In this document: in pieces, positions 45,893 through 55,595 of the stretch
Layout: the number at the start of each line of letters is the position of its first letter
How positions within the stretch are numbered: position 1 is the stretch's first letter
From: Phoronis australis
Lineage: Eukaryota; Phoronida; Phoronidae
Length of the DNA: 64,000 nucleotides
NCBI GenBank assembly: GCA_002633005.1
Contig: NMRA01000484.1
Location: 196,681 to 260,680 of the forward strand
Direction of reading: 5' to 3'
Translations under genes and position numbers: made by a program
Notes under the pieces: generated by a model
The model's input: only the letters and a program-made list of their open reading frames with translations
The model's database searches: none
Told to the model about the DNA's origin: nothing

Positions 45893-46499
45893 TAAATAAG
45901 TAGTGCCAAATGTTAAGTGGTTTCGCTATCCAAGAGTAGTCAGTACACCCCAGGTAGAAAATAATGAGGGAAATGTTTGTTCAATAAGTGGAGATTTTAA
46001 CTTCTTGATGAAGTCAACTAATTTAAGAAACAATCTCCTCCATAAGGAACAATTTCAACAAGCAGTTTCTCATGTCATAAGTGTATCTATGGTACAAAGT
46101 CACCAGTTTGAGACAGTAAAAACTAAAATATTTTGCTCACAATTGGAGTCTGTACTAAATTTTAGAAATAGGTAATATAGGTCGTCCCAAATTCAGGATT
46201 AACTATCAGCGACAAACAATTATTCTGGTAAATTTTAGACACTATGGTGATGCATGAAACGTAGCATCTGCGGATATCTTTTATGATTTTATAAACTATA
46301 ATTACAAAACTTTGTCCCATGTTTGAGAAATACGATAAATGCCAAAATCCCCCATGTCCCAATTTTCAGAATCAAGAAAATTTTAATTTTGGCTTGAATT
46401 TCCTTGTCCCAAATGTTAGAGACTGTCCAAAGTGAAGAACTTCAGATTCATGCTTGTTTTCAGGCATTTTTAAGGCTTAAAGTATTCAGACAAAATGAC
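45893..46499. other. No gene identified
   Basis: Plus frame 45903-46175 (90 codons) without domain; otherwise AT-rich. Confidence 0.4.
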
Positions 46500-46650
46500 C
46501 TGGAATTCTTCCTTTCTGTGCAATGATTGGCCGCTGCCTTGACGTCATTGAAACAAAGGCAGATTCTTAATTATCTTCACAGGTGTTGTTGATGCCATTC
46601 ATGAAGCAGATGACATTGTTTTGGTTATTGTTCGAAATAAAGGTTGTTTT
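46500..46650. promoter_or_regulatory. Candidate regulatory block with perfect CRE
   Basis: A consensus CRE TGACGTCA (46540-46547) sits in a GC-richer 150-bp block with GCAATGATTGGCC (CCAAT-like), AAACAAAGG (SOX/TCF-like), CTTAATTATC, CAGGTGTTG and ACATTGTTTTGG. No frame. CREB/ATF factors bind the CRE; any role here is inference. Confidence 0.33.
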
Positions 46651-46816
46651 TAAAAGTTCTTATTTTCAATTCTTTCTTATGAATAGTATAATAGAAATTA
46701 ATTAGTTTTTTAATCAAACTACATCATTTTTGCAATAATTTAGACCCAAATTGCTGCAATAGTTATCATTTTTATGTTATATTGCAGAAAATTTCAAAGT
46801 TGATATAACTTTATAT
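46651..46816. other. AT-rich spacer
   Basis: Nothing identified. Confidence 0.5.
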
Positions 46817-47883
46817 TACCGTATTTGCCCTAATAAGTACCCATGCCCCTATAAGCGCCCCCTTTGCTAAAATAAGTGCCCAGCCCATGAACGTGTGTAT
46901 ACATGCGAATAATGCCTTACCTACAGTTCTAAAATTCTACAGTAACGTCTTCAATTTATCAATGAGATCTGACAGTCCTGAAAAAAACATGCGCGGAATT
47001 TGTAGACCATGAGCCTCGCCGCTGTGTCGGTATTCACCCGTGACTATATACTTCAAACTTCCGCTGTGCCTCCAAATGATTGCAAAACTTTTGCAGATCT
47101 TTCGAGACACGTGTCCCACTATGGTCAGGTCTTTCAGAACAGACGCAGTGTACTTATCAACAGGATTGTATTGTATCTTTCCAACACAGATCTTCTCCCT
47201 CAACAGGAATCCAGATTTCTTTGTACACGTGAAAACCGCGAATCAAAGACTAATAAAAAATTGACCAGAGTTAAAAGCATGTGGCCAGGAAGCGCGTGCT
47301 ACATACATGTAGGTCTGCTACTGGGGCAAGTGAACTCGGCACACACCTGCAGACAAACTTCAAAACAAACGTCACGTGACAACAACATGTGTGTTCATCG
47401 CTTTCATCCATATTTTTCTCGTGTTGCGGGGTGCGACCTAACGCAGATTTGGACTTAATCTGCAGTTAATCCCGACTCCACAGGAACTTAAAAATCTTAG
47501 GGATGCTATTTGGAAAACTTAACAAGTATTTCAGGTAATTTGTTGAGTCGAAACTGTATTTTTATTCAAGAATTCAAGTTGCCCTATCAAAGATTGCGAG
47601 GCAGCAACGCATCAGTCGGCGAGTTTTTGCCCTAGGCTGGCTTTTCTTCAAAATTCTATGAAAAAGGACCTAATTTAACAACAAAGTTTGATAGCAATGC
47701 ACTGCAATTTTGTGGAAAGTCTATCATAGGTTACAGATACGTCGTAGAGAGTAAATTAAATGAATCCTACGTTCTGATTTCACCCATTTTGGAGACCAAG
47801 TTTCAACCGCCTTAGGTTACAATAAGCCCCCTGAAACGAATTTTTCTAAGCAACCCTGGGCCATTATTAGGGCAAATACGGTA
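46817..47883 (+). mobile_element. TIR DNA transposon, family B copy B1 (1,067 bp)
   Basis: Left end TACCGTATTTGCCCTAATAA and right end TTATTAGGGCAAATACGGTA are perfect 20-bp inverted repeats. AAGTACCC and GCCCTGGG-type words extend them with mismatches, and CCTATAAGCGCCCC repeats the subterminal motif. The body aligns with B2 (8827-10272) except for an internal deletion of about 450 bp. TA flanks both ends. The 149-codon plus frame 47009-47458 is antisense to the conserved peptide and not shared by B2, so I treat it as incidental. Confidence 0.85.
46990..47265 (-). pseudogene. HIRAN-like domain relic inside transposon B1
   Basis: On the minus strand one frame reads RGFHVYKEIWIPVEGEDLCW. After a frameshift near 47165 a second frame reads NPVDKYTASVLKDLTIVGHV then SRKICKSF, GSLKYIVTGEYRHSGEA and GLQIP. 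The order (K-E-I-W-x-P-V-x-G-E; N-P-x-D-K-Y-x-x-x-V; I-V-G-H-V-x-R-K-I) fits a HIRAN-type domain well, better than copy B2. The damage differs from that in B2, so the common ancestor was less broken. HIRAN domains bind DNA ends in HLTF/Rad5-type proteins. Whether this was a captured host exon or a normal part of the transposon is unknown. Confidence 0.55.
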
Positions 47884-47910
47884 CTCATGATATTCTGGAA
47901 ATTTCCATAA

Positions 47911-48640
47911 AAATGTATCAGAATTTAGGCACAAAAAATGTGACACAAAGTTAGGGTCATCAAAAACTACACTCTTCCTTGAGTAAACTAAATTATTTAC
48001 CAGCGTTGGAAAAATTGGCGTTCTACCGTTAGTGTGCTGTTAAAGTTGTGGAGCTATCTTTTGCGTCAGCTTTCGGCGCCATGAAATGTTGCGTCAACTA
48101 TTGGCCAGTTTCTTTTTTCCCCGATTCTTCAATCAACTGTTCTTCTCTTCCACGAGGTTGCGTACATGTCACAACAAATTATCGGAACTGGTTTCATTGC
48201 GTTACAATTTTTTAATAATTATATATTAATATTGGAGCAAACTGAATTTCAGAACAAATTTTGCTGCTGCAAAATCTCCCAGCATATGTTGCAAAAGCGC
48301 ATGCACATGCCACGAGTGTACTGTTTTCAAAACGACGACAGACTGTTCTTTGTTTCAAAAGGCATATTACACAAGAAAATGATGTTTATTAGATTGTTTT
48401 TTCACTAAAATGGCTGTAACGGGCAGGGTGAGTGTCGATTGACTCCCAGATTTTGCATGTACCTCCGCCAGTAGTTAGCTCTAGATGTTCATATAGGTTT
48501 CATGAGGTGACGAGTAGAACTATCTGGCCTGAGTAAAATTTCGGGGTTTGACACAGCTCAACAACCTAGCTGTATTTTTACGATGTCTTCATAAAGCTAG
48601 CTGGTTGGCTAAAGTCCGTACTGCCCAAACTCACACCAGT
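47911..48640 (+). mobile_element. Interspersed element family A, copy A2
   Basis: Same ordered blocks as 42350-43065 (GAGTAAACTAAATTATTTAC, TCAACTGTTCTTC, CCACGAGGTTGCG, CATGTCACAACAAATT, GTACTGTTTTCAAAACGACG, ATTGTTTTTTCACTAAAA). It starts just 28 bp after transposon B1 and lacks the THAP segment. Confidence 0.65.
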
Positions 48641-49300
48641 GTAAATTGTTGATATGGGCTGGTTGCACCGGCATATATTTGTCTGACCATGACGACGACT
48701 GGGTATTACTCTGTGTTGTTTTGGGCTCAAACAGGTACCGTATCCCTAGCGACCCCACATTTCACACCAAAATTTCTTATTCCGACAATGAAGAACGCCA
48801 CTTGACTGCACGCTAAAATAGGACGCCCCACCAATTACATCACGAGATGCAGCACTCCAAGCAGGTGACTATGGAACTATTTGAACCAATTTTTTTTCGA
48901 ATTTCATTAAAAAATATATATGATTATTTTTTGCTGATGAATTATCACTGAAAACAATGCAAAATTTATTCAAAATAAAATTTGGTTCCCTTTTAATCTC
49001 TCGCAATGAAAGAATGAAAGGAAATTAACAGGAAAGTTAGTACGCAGATTAAGTCATTCTCGCAGAATTTCGCCCCCAAAATAGTCATTACCAGTAATTC
49101 TTGCTGCTACAGAATTAGACATCGTGATGGAGAAAGGGTATTTTGCCCAACTATTTTTGTATTCTAGTGTACTCCTTTGGGTATTTAGTTACGCACAATT
49201 AAAATAACACTGACCAAGTCATAAAACTGCCACGATCCATCAATCTAATGCAGATCTATTCGAATTTCAAAGCCCAGGTATGCAAAAATTCCCAAAATAA
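48641..49300. other. No gene identified
   Basis: AT-rich, nothing supported. Confidence 0.5.
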
Positions 49301-49351
49301 CAGACAAGGTACGATTCTCATTTCTTTAAAATGAGAATCGTACCTTGTCTG
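49301..49351. repeat. Perfect 21-bp inverted repeat with 9-base loop
   Basis: The 21 bases 49301-49321 (starting CAGACAAGGTACGATTC) are the exact reverse complement of 49331-49351, around the loop TTCTTTAAA. GAGAATCG occurs again immediately after, at 49351-49358. A transcript would form an unbroken hairpin. It is shorter and more perfect than a usual pre-miRNA. A recent foldback insertion, a small-RNA locus or an assembly artefact are all possible. Confidence 0.85.
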
Positions 49352-51114
49352 AGAATCGACTCTATAACTTAACCTTTAGGACAGGTCTCCGATTTCACAC
49401 TAGATCAGCAGGGGTGCCGAGTACTTCAGGTTAATTATGCATTAAATATAACCAAAAAGTACTGAGGTCATAAAAGCCTCAGTTTGACACGCTAGAAATA
49501 TGGCACATAATTTTTAAAGAGACATCATCAGTTTTCACAATGGAAAAATGCATATTTGGGATTACTTCTAAATGGAATAAACTTCTTGAGGTAATTAACG
49601 TTGAGCAGAGCTATGAAATAACATAATCTGTTGTTTTTGTTATTTCATTACATATCCCAAATTTTCGCCGTTGTCAGCCAGGTATTAGCTAAAATCACAG
49701 TTGGTGTCTTTACCATTTAAATATGCTTCAAATACTCTGGCATTTGATAAGTGGGATTTAGCTCACGGCAGACCGTTAGGGTATAACGGTATAACTGGAC
49801 AGGTATCGGATACAATTCCACACTGAGTCATAAAAAGCACTTCAAATTCAACACCCTGGATGCATTGTGTACTTACTACAAAACTAATAGACAAAAATGC
49901 AGCTAGTTTAAACCACAGTTTCAATGAACCAAAGTCATAATGTTGCCCAAGAGCAAGAAGGTTGAGTTTATCAAGAGCGACTGACACACACACACAACCC
50001 ACTGCCTGCTTGTATGCAGCACAGCACATAATAGCCATAGGCACTTAGGCAATTAGATTTCACAAAGCCATGTTTCCAAAAACTACAGACAAACTAGTAG
50101 GATATCATTTGAAAATAGCAACCAAGAGAATGAGTCATAAGCCTAGGACATATTTTCGTCTGGACTCCTTGATGGTAAGCCACAGATGTTCCTCATTGAG
50201 CTGCTAAAATGTTTAAAGACAAGAAATAGTTTAACTTTACATCACAGGAGCTTTCAACACGGGAATGAAAAAATGCTGAAGGGAAACAGAAGAATGTAAC
50301 AGTAAAAATTTGCAGTTTGGGACAGTGAAAATTTATGGTTGGAGCATGTACCAACTTTTAAAATTCAAAAAATAAGCAATATTGCTCAGTTCTAAATACA
50401 AGATTTAGTTTCAAAAACAATCATTCACTTAGATAATGTACACTATGGCAACACATGAAAATGTTGCCTTGACAGCTATTTTTGATGATTTTCTGAACTG
50501 CCATGACTATTTTGGGGCTCTATTAATATAAAACAAAGTATCCTATATCTGAGAAACACTTGTAACTCATCTCTTAACCTTCAGAATGAGAAAATTCAAA
50601 TTCAACTTGAATGTCAATGTCACAAATTTTAAAGACTGCTCAAACTATAGAATTTTTACCTAACTAAAGCCTCAGAGTGTTTATCAAAGAAGAATGTGGC
50701 TGGGCACAATAGACGATTTTTGAAATACACGCACCATATTGAAATTCAACATGCCATCAGACAGCAATCAAGTCTTCAGTGGACAGGAGGTCAGCGCCAT
50801 CTACAGATTCCATGTAAAATGTGGACAGGTTTCAACCAACTGGTCTAAACAGCATTTTAACAACTCTTTCTATTATCATAACGTTGGCAAATTTCTATCG
50901 GTGTGCCATGGGGTGTACTAATGGCTTATGGAAAAAGGCAAATCTCTCGAAATATCCATAGATGAAGGACATCATATGTCCCATACATTTCCCACTGCAA
51001 AGAAAAAATTCGCAGCTGCATAGTCAGTGGCTGCGACGGATTAAGCGCACAAATTTCAATCCCAGCCGATGTCAAAAAACTAAAATAAATTTGTGAAATT
51101 GACCTTATCCAACA
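49352..51114. other. No gene identified
   Basis: AT-rich with frames 49763-50044 (minus) and 50739-50921 (plus), neither with a known domain. A CA-rich run lies at 49983-49998. Confidence 0.4.
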
Positions 51115-51313
51115 ATGAGCGAGGTCAACAGTGGGATTTATTCCTCTGTTCATAAATTAAAGAACCCCTATGCAGTTAGTGAATTTCTGTCCACCAAATC
51201 TGAATCGCGATCAAACAGAAGTCGCTTTCTCGCTGGAGAGTGCCAGTACGAAAAGTCCGATACTGACAGTTGTCACTATTGTGATAAGTCTAGTCCAACC
51301 TCCAATAGGTGGG
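51115..51313 (+). CDS. Candidate first coding exon (66 codons plus 1 base)
   Basis: ATG at 51115 in a favourable context (A at -3) with in-frame stops just upstream, so this would be the start. The frame runs 66 codons and reaches a perfect donor GTAAGT at 51314-51319 (exon ends ...AGGTGGG), phase 1. The peptide is compositionally protein-like: MSEVNSGIYSSVHKLKNPYA at the start, then ECQYEKSDTDSCHYCDKSS near the end with three cysteines. I do not recognise the family. Codon use is balanced compared with the AT-rich chance frames nearby. It could be a real initial exon of a plus-strand gene, or a chance frame meeting a chance donor. Confidence 0.35.
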
Positions 51314-51433
51314 GTAAGTTGTAGACAATCAACTTGGCCCAGAACAAGTGTCCATAACTGCCCAAGAGGACAGAAGCACTGTCAAGATGGCAGCACTGAC
51401 CAGCTGCACTAACCTCAATATACGACAATAGTC
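51314..51433. other. Putative intron start / spacer
   Basis: Follows the donor-like GTAAGT at 51314; otherwise unremarkable. Confidence 0.3.
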
Positions 51434-51523
51434 TGATATAACGTGCCCGTATTTTGAGAACCAGTTTGATGCCCACTATTCAGTGGAGAAAACTTGTTCT
51501 CAAAATTCAGGCACGTTATATCA
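51434..51523 (+). mobile_element. Foldback hairpin element, family G copy 2 (90 bp)
   Basis: TGATATAACGTGCCCGTATT onward (51434-51468) pairs with 51489-51523, about 35-bp arms with few mismatches and a loop of about 20 bases. The loop and inner arm match 27371-27438 in reverse. Dispersed copies with the same hairpin mark a miniature foldback element. Size and shape resemble a pre-miRNA. Confidence 0.7.
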
Positions 51524-51967
51524 GTTCATTACCAAATGTATGATACAGGTTCTAACTTTCTGTGACACAAGTGCAATACACTCATGTGGGGAGTAAACTT
51601 TCCTCTCGTCATTTTCGCCTCCACACCACATGGAAGTTCAGTTGGCCAGTTGCCCTACAACCAGCCCTAAGTAACTGCCCATCTTTACATAGTTTATATC
51701 CAAGCACACATCCTCTCTCGGGAAATGGCCCTGAACAGACGTCCCAACAGAGTTCTATTATTTCGGACAAAATATATTGCCAAAACTGGTAATTTTTCAT
51801 TTATAGAAAACCTGGGCATGGGTCAACGCTTCAAATTTCTGGATTAGTTGAGAGATCAAGCGCACCACATTAGTGTGTGCTGTCATATTTCAATTTTTTC
51901 AGAACCCGCATCTTTTAACGATGATTTTGTTTGCTATCTCAGTAAGTAAGGTGACCTATGATTGCTA
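51524..51967. other. No gene identified
   Basis: Contains open frames at 51562-51800 on both strands with no domain. Confidence 0.4.
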
Positions 51968-52023
51968 CTGAGCTGACCACTGAGCTGACCACTGAGCTGA
52001 CCACTGAGCTGACCACTGAGCTG
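51968..52023. repeat. 12-bp minisatellite CTGAGCTGACCA, about 4.7 units
   Basis: Exact units start at 51968, 51980, 51992, 52004 and 52016 (last one partial). Each holds a TGACC half-site-like word. Confidence 0.9.
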
Positions 52024-52124
52024 TTGTTTTAGTCACAAACCAAAGACTTGATCAGCTGTTGTACATACCCACGCCAACTAACGTCCCATGGATGTCACAA
52101 GCTATCGTTTAACTTGCGAGATCC
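52024..52124. other. Short spacer before signal-anchor-like frame
   Basis: TTGTTTTAG at about 52024-52032 is acceptor-like; nothing else seen. Confidence 0.3.
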
Positions 52125-52373
52125 ATGCGACGGCGTAAGCGCGTCACATGGTTATCGCATATCGCTACCACTGTTTTCCTTTGTTGCGTCTTTGTTGGAT
52201 ATAACAATACAGGTCGCAATGATATTGTACCCTGGGCGCACATCAGCTGGTTACCGATCAATGCTTACCATTATCTTTATCATAAGAAAGAAACACAAAG
52301 TGAACAATGGATACGCCTATCACCCATATCTATGCAACCAGCTTGTGACCTAGTTTCCTGTGTCAAAACCTGA
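52125..52373 (+). CDS. Open frame with type II membrane-anchor-like N terminus
   Basis: From ATG 52125 the frame (82 codons) starts MRRRKRVTW followed by a hydrophobic stretch HIATTVFLCCVFVGY (about residues 12-26), then a polar part with WAHISWLPINAYHYLYHKK. A short basic tail plus one membrane span is the usual start of Golgi type II enzymes. No catalytic motif is present, the start context is weak (T at -3) and the only internal donor (AAA/GTGAAC) is poor. Could be a first exon or chance. Confidence 0.22.
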   Translation: MRRRKRVTWLSHIATTVFLCCVFVGYNNTGRNDIVPWAHISWLPINAYHYLYHKKETQSEQWIRLSPISMQPACDLVSCVKT

Positions 52374-54202
52374 ATCTAATTCGTTGTATTTCTACACCAA
52401 GACAAAGCATGATGGGATTGCAATTGTAGAAAGTCAGTTGGCGTCGGTGAAGTTTTTTACGTGCCAAAGATGTGGGGTGCGCACCTAAAATCATTCATGA
52501 CAGCACTTAGTTAATTTTTGTATTGGCAAAGTCATCGGCAGATGTAGCAGTTGCGGTGAAAATTTAGAAAAATTTTTCAAAATTCATTCAATTCCTACAA
52601 GTATCTCATTACAGTCATTCCCTCAATATGCAGTCTACGGTGTAGTATTCAAATTTCAGAAATTACAAATACTTGAAACTTCCAAGCTCAAAATAGCACC
52701 GCTGCCCTACGCTAAGTTCGCTGACCCTGGCATCGCTTGGCAAAAACTTTGACGTCGGTTTAGCACTTCTAGTGGAGACCTTATATTTATAGCACCACCA
52801 TAGCGATAATTCTGACAAAAAATGTATTTTGGAACTCTTAAGGATAATAACTAAAACTGTAGATGCTTCAAAAGTAAATTCACCACTTGCAAATTCACCA
52901 CTCATTTGGGGCCTCCTCAGCTCTGAAGCAAAAAGCAGGCCTGGACAGTATTCCTCAGAGGAGAATCATAAACTGTTGACAGACTGATTACAATTCCAAA
53001 TGGTAACCTCATGCAGTAAAGTCCATCCAAGTGTTGAAGGTTGTTGCACACATCATGTAGAACATGCCAGCAGAGTTTTAAGTGCCTAGAGGTATTTGAA
53101 AAGCTTCTTCATATTAGAACACTAAGTAACTGAATAATAAAATGTAGCTTTGTCAAATTAAAATAAATTGTAAGAAAATTTGTGTGTCATTGGCATAGTT
53201 TGCTTTGCGGTCATCAGATAGTGAAATCCAAAGCATTTTTCATGCTTCCAACAATGTAAAGATTTCCGCAATTATTTTGGTTAAACTAGAAATGTAAATT
53301 AAAACATTTACTAATCATTCCAATTCGTCATAAGGCAAAATGCTGTTTCCTATCACACAAGTTACTGTTAAAACTCGCCAATTTCAGACAAAAATATTTT
53401 TTTGTTTTCAAAGGCTTTTAACAAATTGATATGTATGCGTACAACTTCTCCCAATCGTTGTCTGATGGTAGTTGTGATATAGATCTTTTAAAACGCTATC
53501 GCACTTACTTGTTGTTACTTATCTCATAAAAAATGAAAAACATGAAAACACTTATCGGCCACACTGCGTTCTAAATTGGCAAGATTTTACCATATGTCTT
53601 GGAAGCTTCAGTATAGACCACATTCAATGCAAGATATTTAACCAATGTCAACAAGACAACACTCCCTTCCTATTCTATGGCAACATGTCTCACTTGTAAT
53701 ATACTATAAATAAAAAATGAACACACCGCTACACAGATACACCATGGGGAGCCTCCCTTGAAATACTAGTCATGGGCAGGCAGAACTGAGCAGATCGGAT
53801 TTCATGTTGAAGCAATGTTTCCAAGAATCTCCAGCTGTGCCCAAGACACTGATATTGGGTTTCCTCTGTCCTGTGGGGTCACCTATTATTCATAGAAAAC
53901 AGTAGCAAAATATCGTAAATGCCAACCAACTGGGAGAATCCATGTAGATTGGTCTAATCAAGTTTCCAACCAAAAAACAAATGTGCAGGTCTACTGCCTT
54001 CAGTTTGCAGCAAGTACAAATACTAGGAATATCAATGTATCAATTAAAGAGTTTCCACCATGTATTTTCTTAGTTTTTGAGGTTTCAGTTAGAATACATG
54101 AAATGAAAACCATAAAATTTAACTCCATAAGCATGTTTTATGCCATATAATCGTTTTCCTAATTTTGAAGAAAAATTTCCAAGTTTCCCGCCAAATGATG
54201 TA
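52374..54202. other. AT-rich sequence, no gene identified
   Basis: A minus frame 52663-52905 has no domain. 53330-53600 may hold degraded family D-like sequence but the match is too weak to call. Confidence 0.4.
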
Positions 54203-54565
54203 ATGGATAGAAGACGTTACGTCACTTAACAATCAATTGCAATAGTGGAACACAGCAGGTCAGAAGACGAGGACGATTTTCAGCGAGAACTGGACAATTA
54301 TTAAGCAGACAGGCCGGAGAGTAGATACGGGCATCACACTCAAATACTTGAAGAATCGGACAATGAATTCGATTTCCCACGTAGCGAACTTTTGTCAGCT
54401 TTGAGGCCGTATGAAATCGTCCAACTTGCACAAGAAATGCTGCTGACATATGAGACCCACAACCAACTGAACCAAGGGGTGGTCAGTATTCACAAAATAG
54501 ACACTGAACAATCACTGACAAAGGCCACAGTAAACCCTGGTCACTCGTACTCACTACTGCCATGA
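54203..54565 (+). pseudogene. Broken coding-like frame with acidic segment
   Basis: One plus frame from ATG 54203 (MDRRRYVT) to TGA 54563 is interrupted by stops at 54227 and 54302 yet reads protein-like between them: an acidic run RSEDEDDFQRELDNY, then ESDNEFDFPRSELLSALRP and a Q/L-rich stretch, with 86 open codons after the second stop. Local composition is GC-richer than the flanks. An acidic N-terminal region after MxxRR is seen in some transposases, but no catalytic motif is visible, so the family is not assigned. Confidence 0.28.
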
Positions 54566-55198
54566 TGGAATGAGCACGGGCTAAATACAGTGCATAAGCC
54601 TACATGACATAGCACTCGATCTGGGCCTGGCATCACTCGCCTTAGAATTGAAGTAGTTTGTTTGTTATTTATAAAATTTACAAATGCAGTTACAAGGCAG
54701 CGAATCCTTCATTGTAATGCCGCTTTTGTGTTTGGTGTGCCGCACGAAGTGTGGCTCCCGACTAGTATGTTCCACACTGATATTCTACACTCATGTGCAG
54801 TGCAAACCGATGCCATTTATGTGTAACTTTCATGTATTTAGGAAATTTGAACACAGAGACATTCTCAGTCAAGTTGGTGTTACTGCAGCCTCTACTAATG
54901 CACCTTTTCATGCCTCCGCGGACTTTCCTCTCAACATCTCAATATCGCACTGGTAAAAACAACAACGTCCTAGAAAAATATTTGGTTTTAATTTTTGGCT
55001 CGTTTCTTAGCAACAGGTGTATTAAAGGCTATTAAATCTCTTAAGATGTATAAATAAAATCCTTTTTGAGACACAGGGTCATGGTGGGAACTCTTTAAGT
55101 TAGAAAACTCAGATCAGATAATTTTCAATGTAATCTCCCAATCTATGAAATAAGGCACACAACGCACATTTATTCTCCAGCTGAATTCATATAAATAA
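54566..55198. other. Unassigned, with a cysteine-bearing open frame
   Basis: Plus frame 54684-54956 (90 codons) contains CLVCRTKCGS and further cysteines. It might belong with the broken frame before it as transposon debris, but there is no firm match. Confidence 0.25.
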
Positions 55199-55423
55199 CT
55201 AGGTTTTGAGCCTGTATTCAGCTCTGTGAGAACTCCAAACATTTTATCTCTCCCACCAGACTATGGAGGACCTCAGTGCTTGTACTTTGAGGGGGTCTCC
55301 ATCCCGAAGCAGGCACAACGCCGACGAGATTGCCCATATTCTAAAAAACTGACACCAAACACAATGGTCTCAACAGGGTTATGGGGCGCATGCTTCCTTA
55401 TATTTGATTTCCATTTTCTCTAA
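55199..55423 (+). CDS. Exon-like segment with two competing open frames
   Basis: A strong acceptor (TTTTATCTCTCCCACCAG ending 55259) precedes a frame reading MEDLSACTLRGSPSRSRHNA then DEIAHILKN and stopping at 55350-55352, which would be a short terminal exon. A second frame is open over the whole 55199-55423 (NILSLPPDYGGPQCLYFEG then a basic QAQRRR stretch). Composition is exon-like (GC-richer, balanced codons). I cannot decide between frames and recognise neither. No AATAAA follows closely. Confidence 0.25.
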   Translation, partial: LGFEPVFSSVRTPNILSLPPDYGGPQCLYFEGVSIPKQAQRRRDCPYSKKLTPNTMVSTGLWGACFLIFDFHFL

Positions 55424-55495
55424 CCGTATTTTTTATTTTCGCCCCTCTTTTATACCCCCCACAGATGACACCGTGCGCTTCTTTGTCAATTTTCT
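55424..55495. other. Spacer
   Basis: T-rich then mixed sequence; nothing supported. Confidence 0.4.
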
Positions 55496-55595
55496 CGGGA
55501 TCTCGAGATCCCGTCTTATACATTGAGAGTCCGATTTATTTATCGAGATCCCGAAATAATTAAGTCGGGATCTCGAGATCCTGAGATAATTAAAA
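55496..55595. repeat. Cluster of CGGGATCTCGAGATCCCG palindromes
   Basis: A perfect 18-bp palindrome CGGGATCTCGAGATCCCG (55496-55513) is followed by a half copy TATCGAGATCCCGA (55541-55554) and a one-mismatch copy CGGGATCTCGAGATCCTG (55566-55583), each followed by an AAATAATTAA-like tail. Possibly inverted ends of a small mobile element or nested insertions of one. Confidence 0.6.

Noticed and set aside
47009-47458. Longest open frame in the window (149 codons, plus strand)
   Set aside because: It lies inside transposon B1, antisense to the peptide conserved between B copies, and is not open in B2. It matches no family, so it is treated as incidental.
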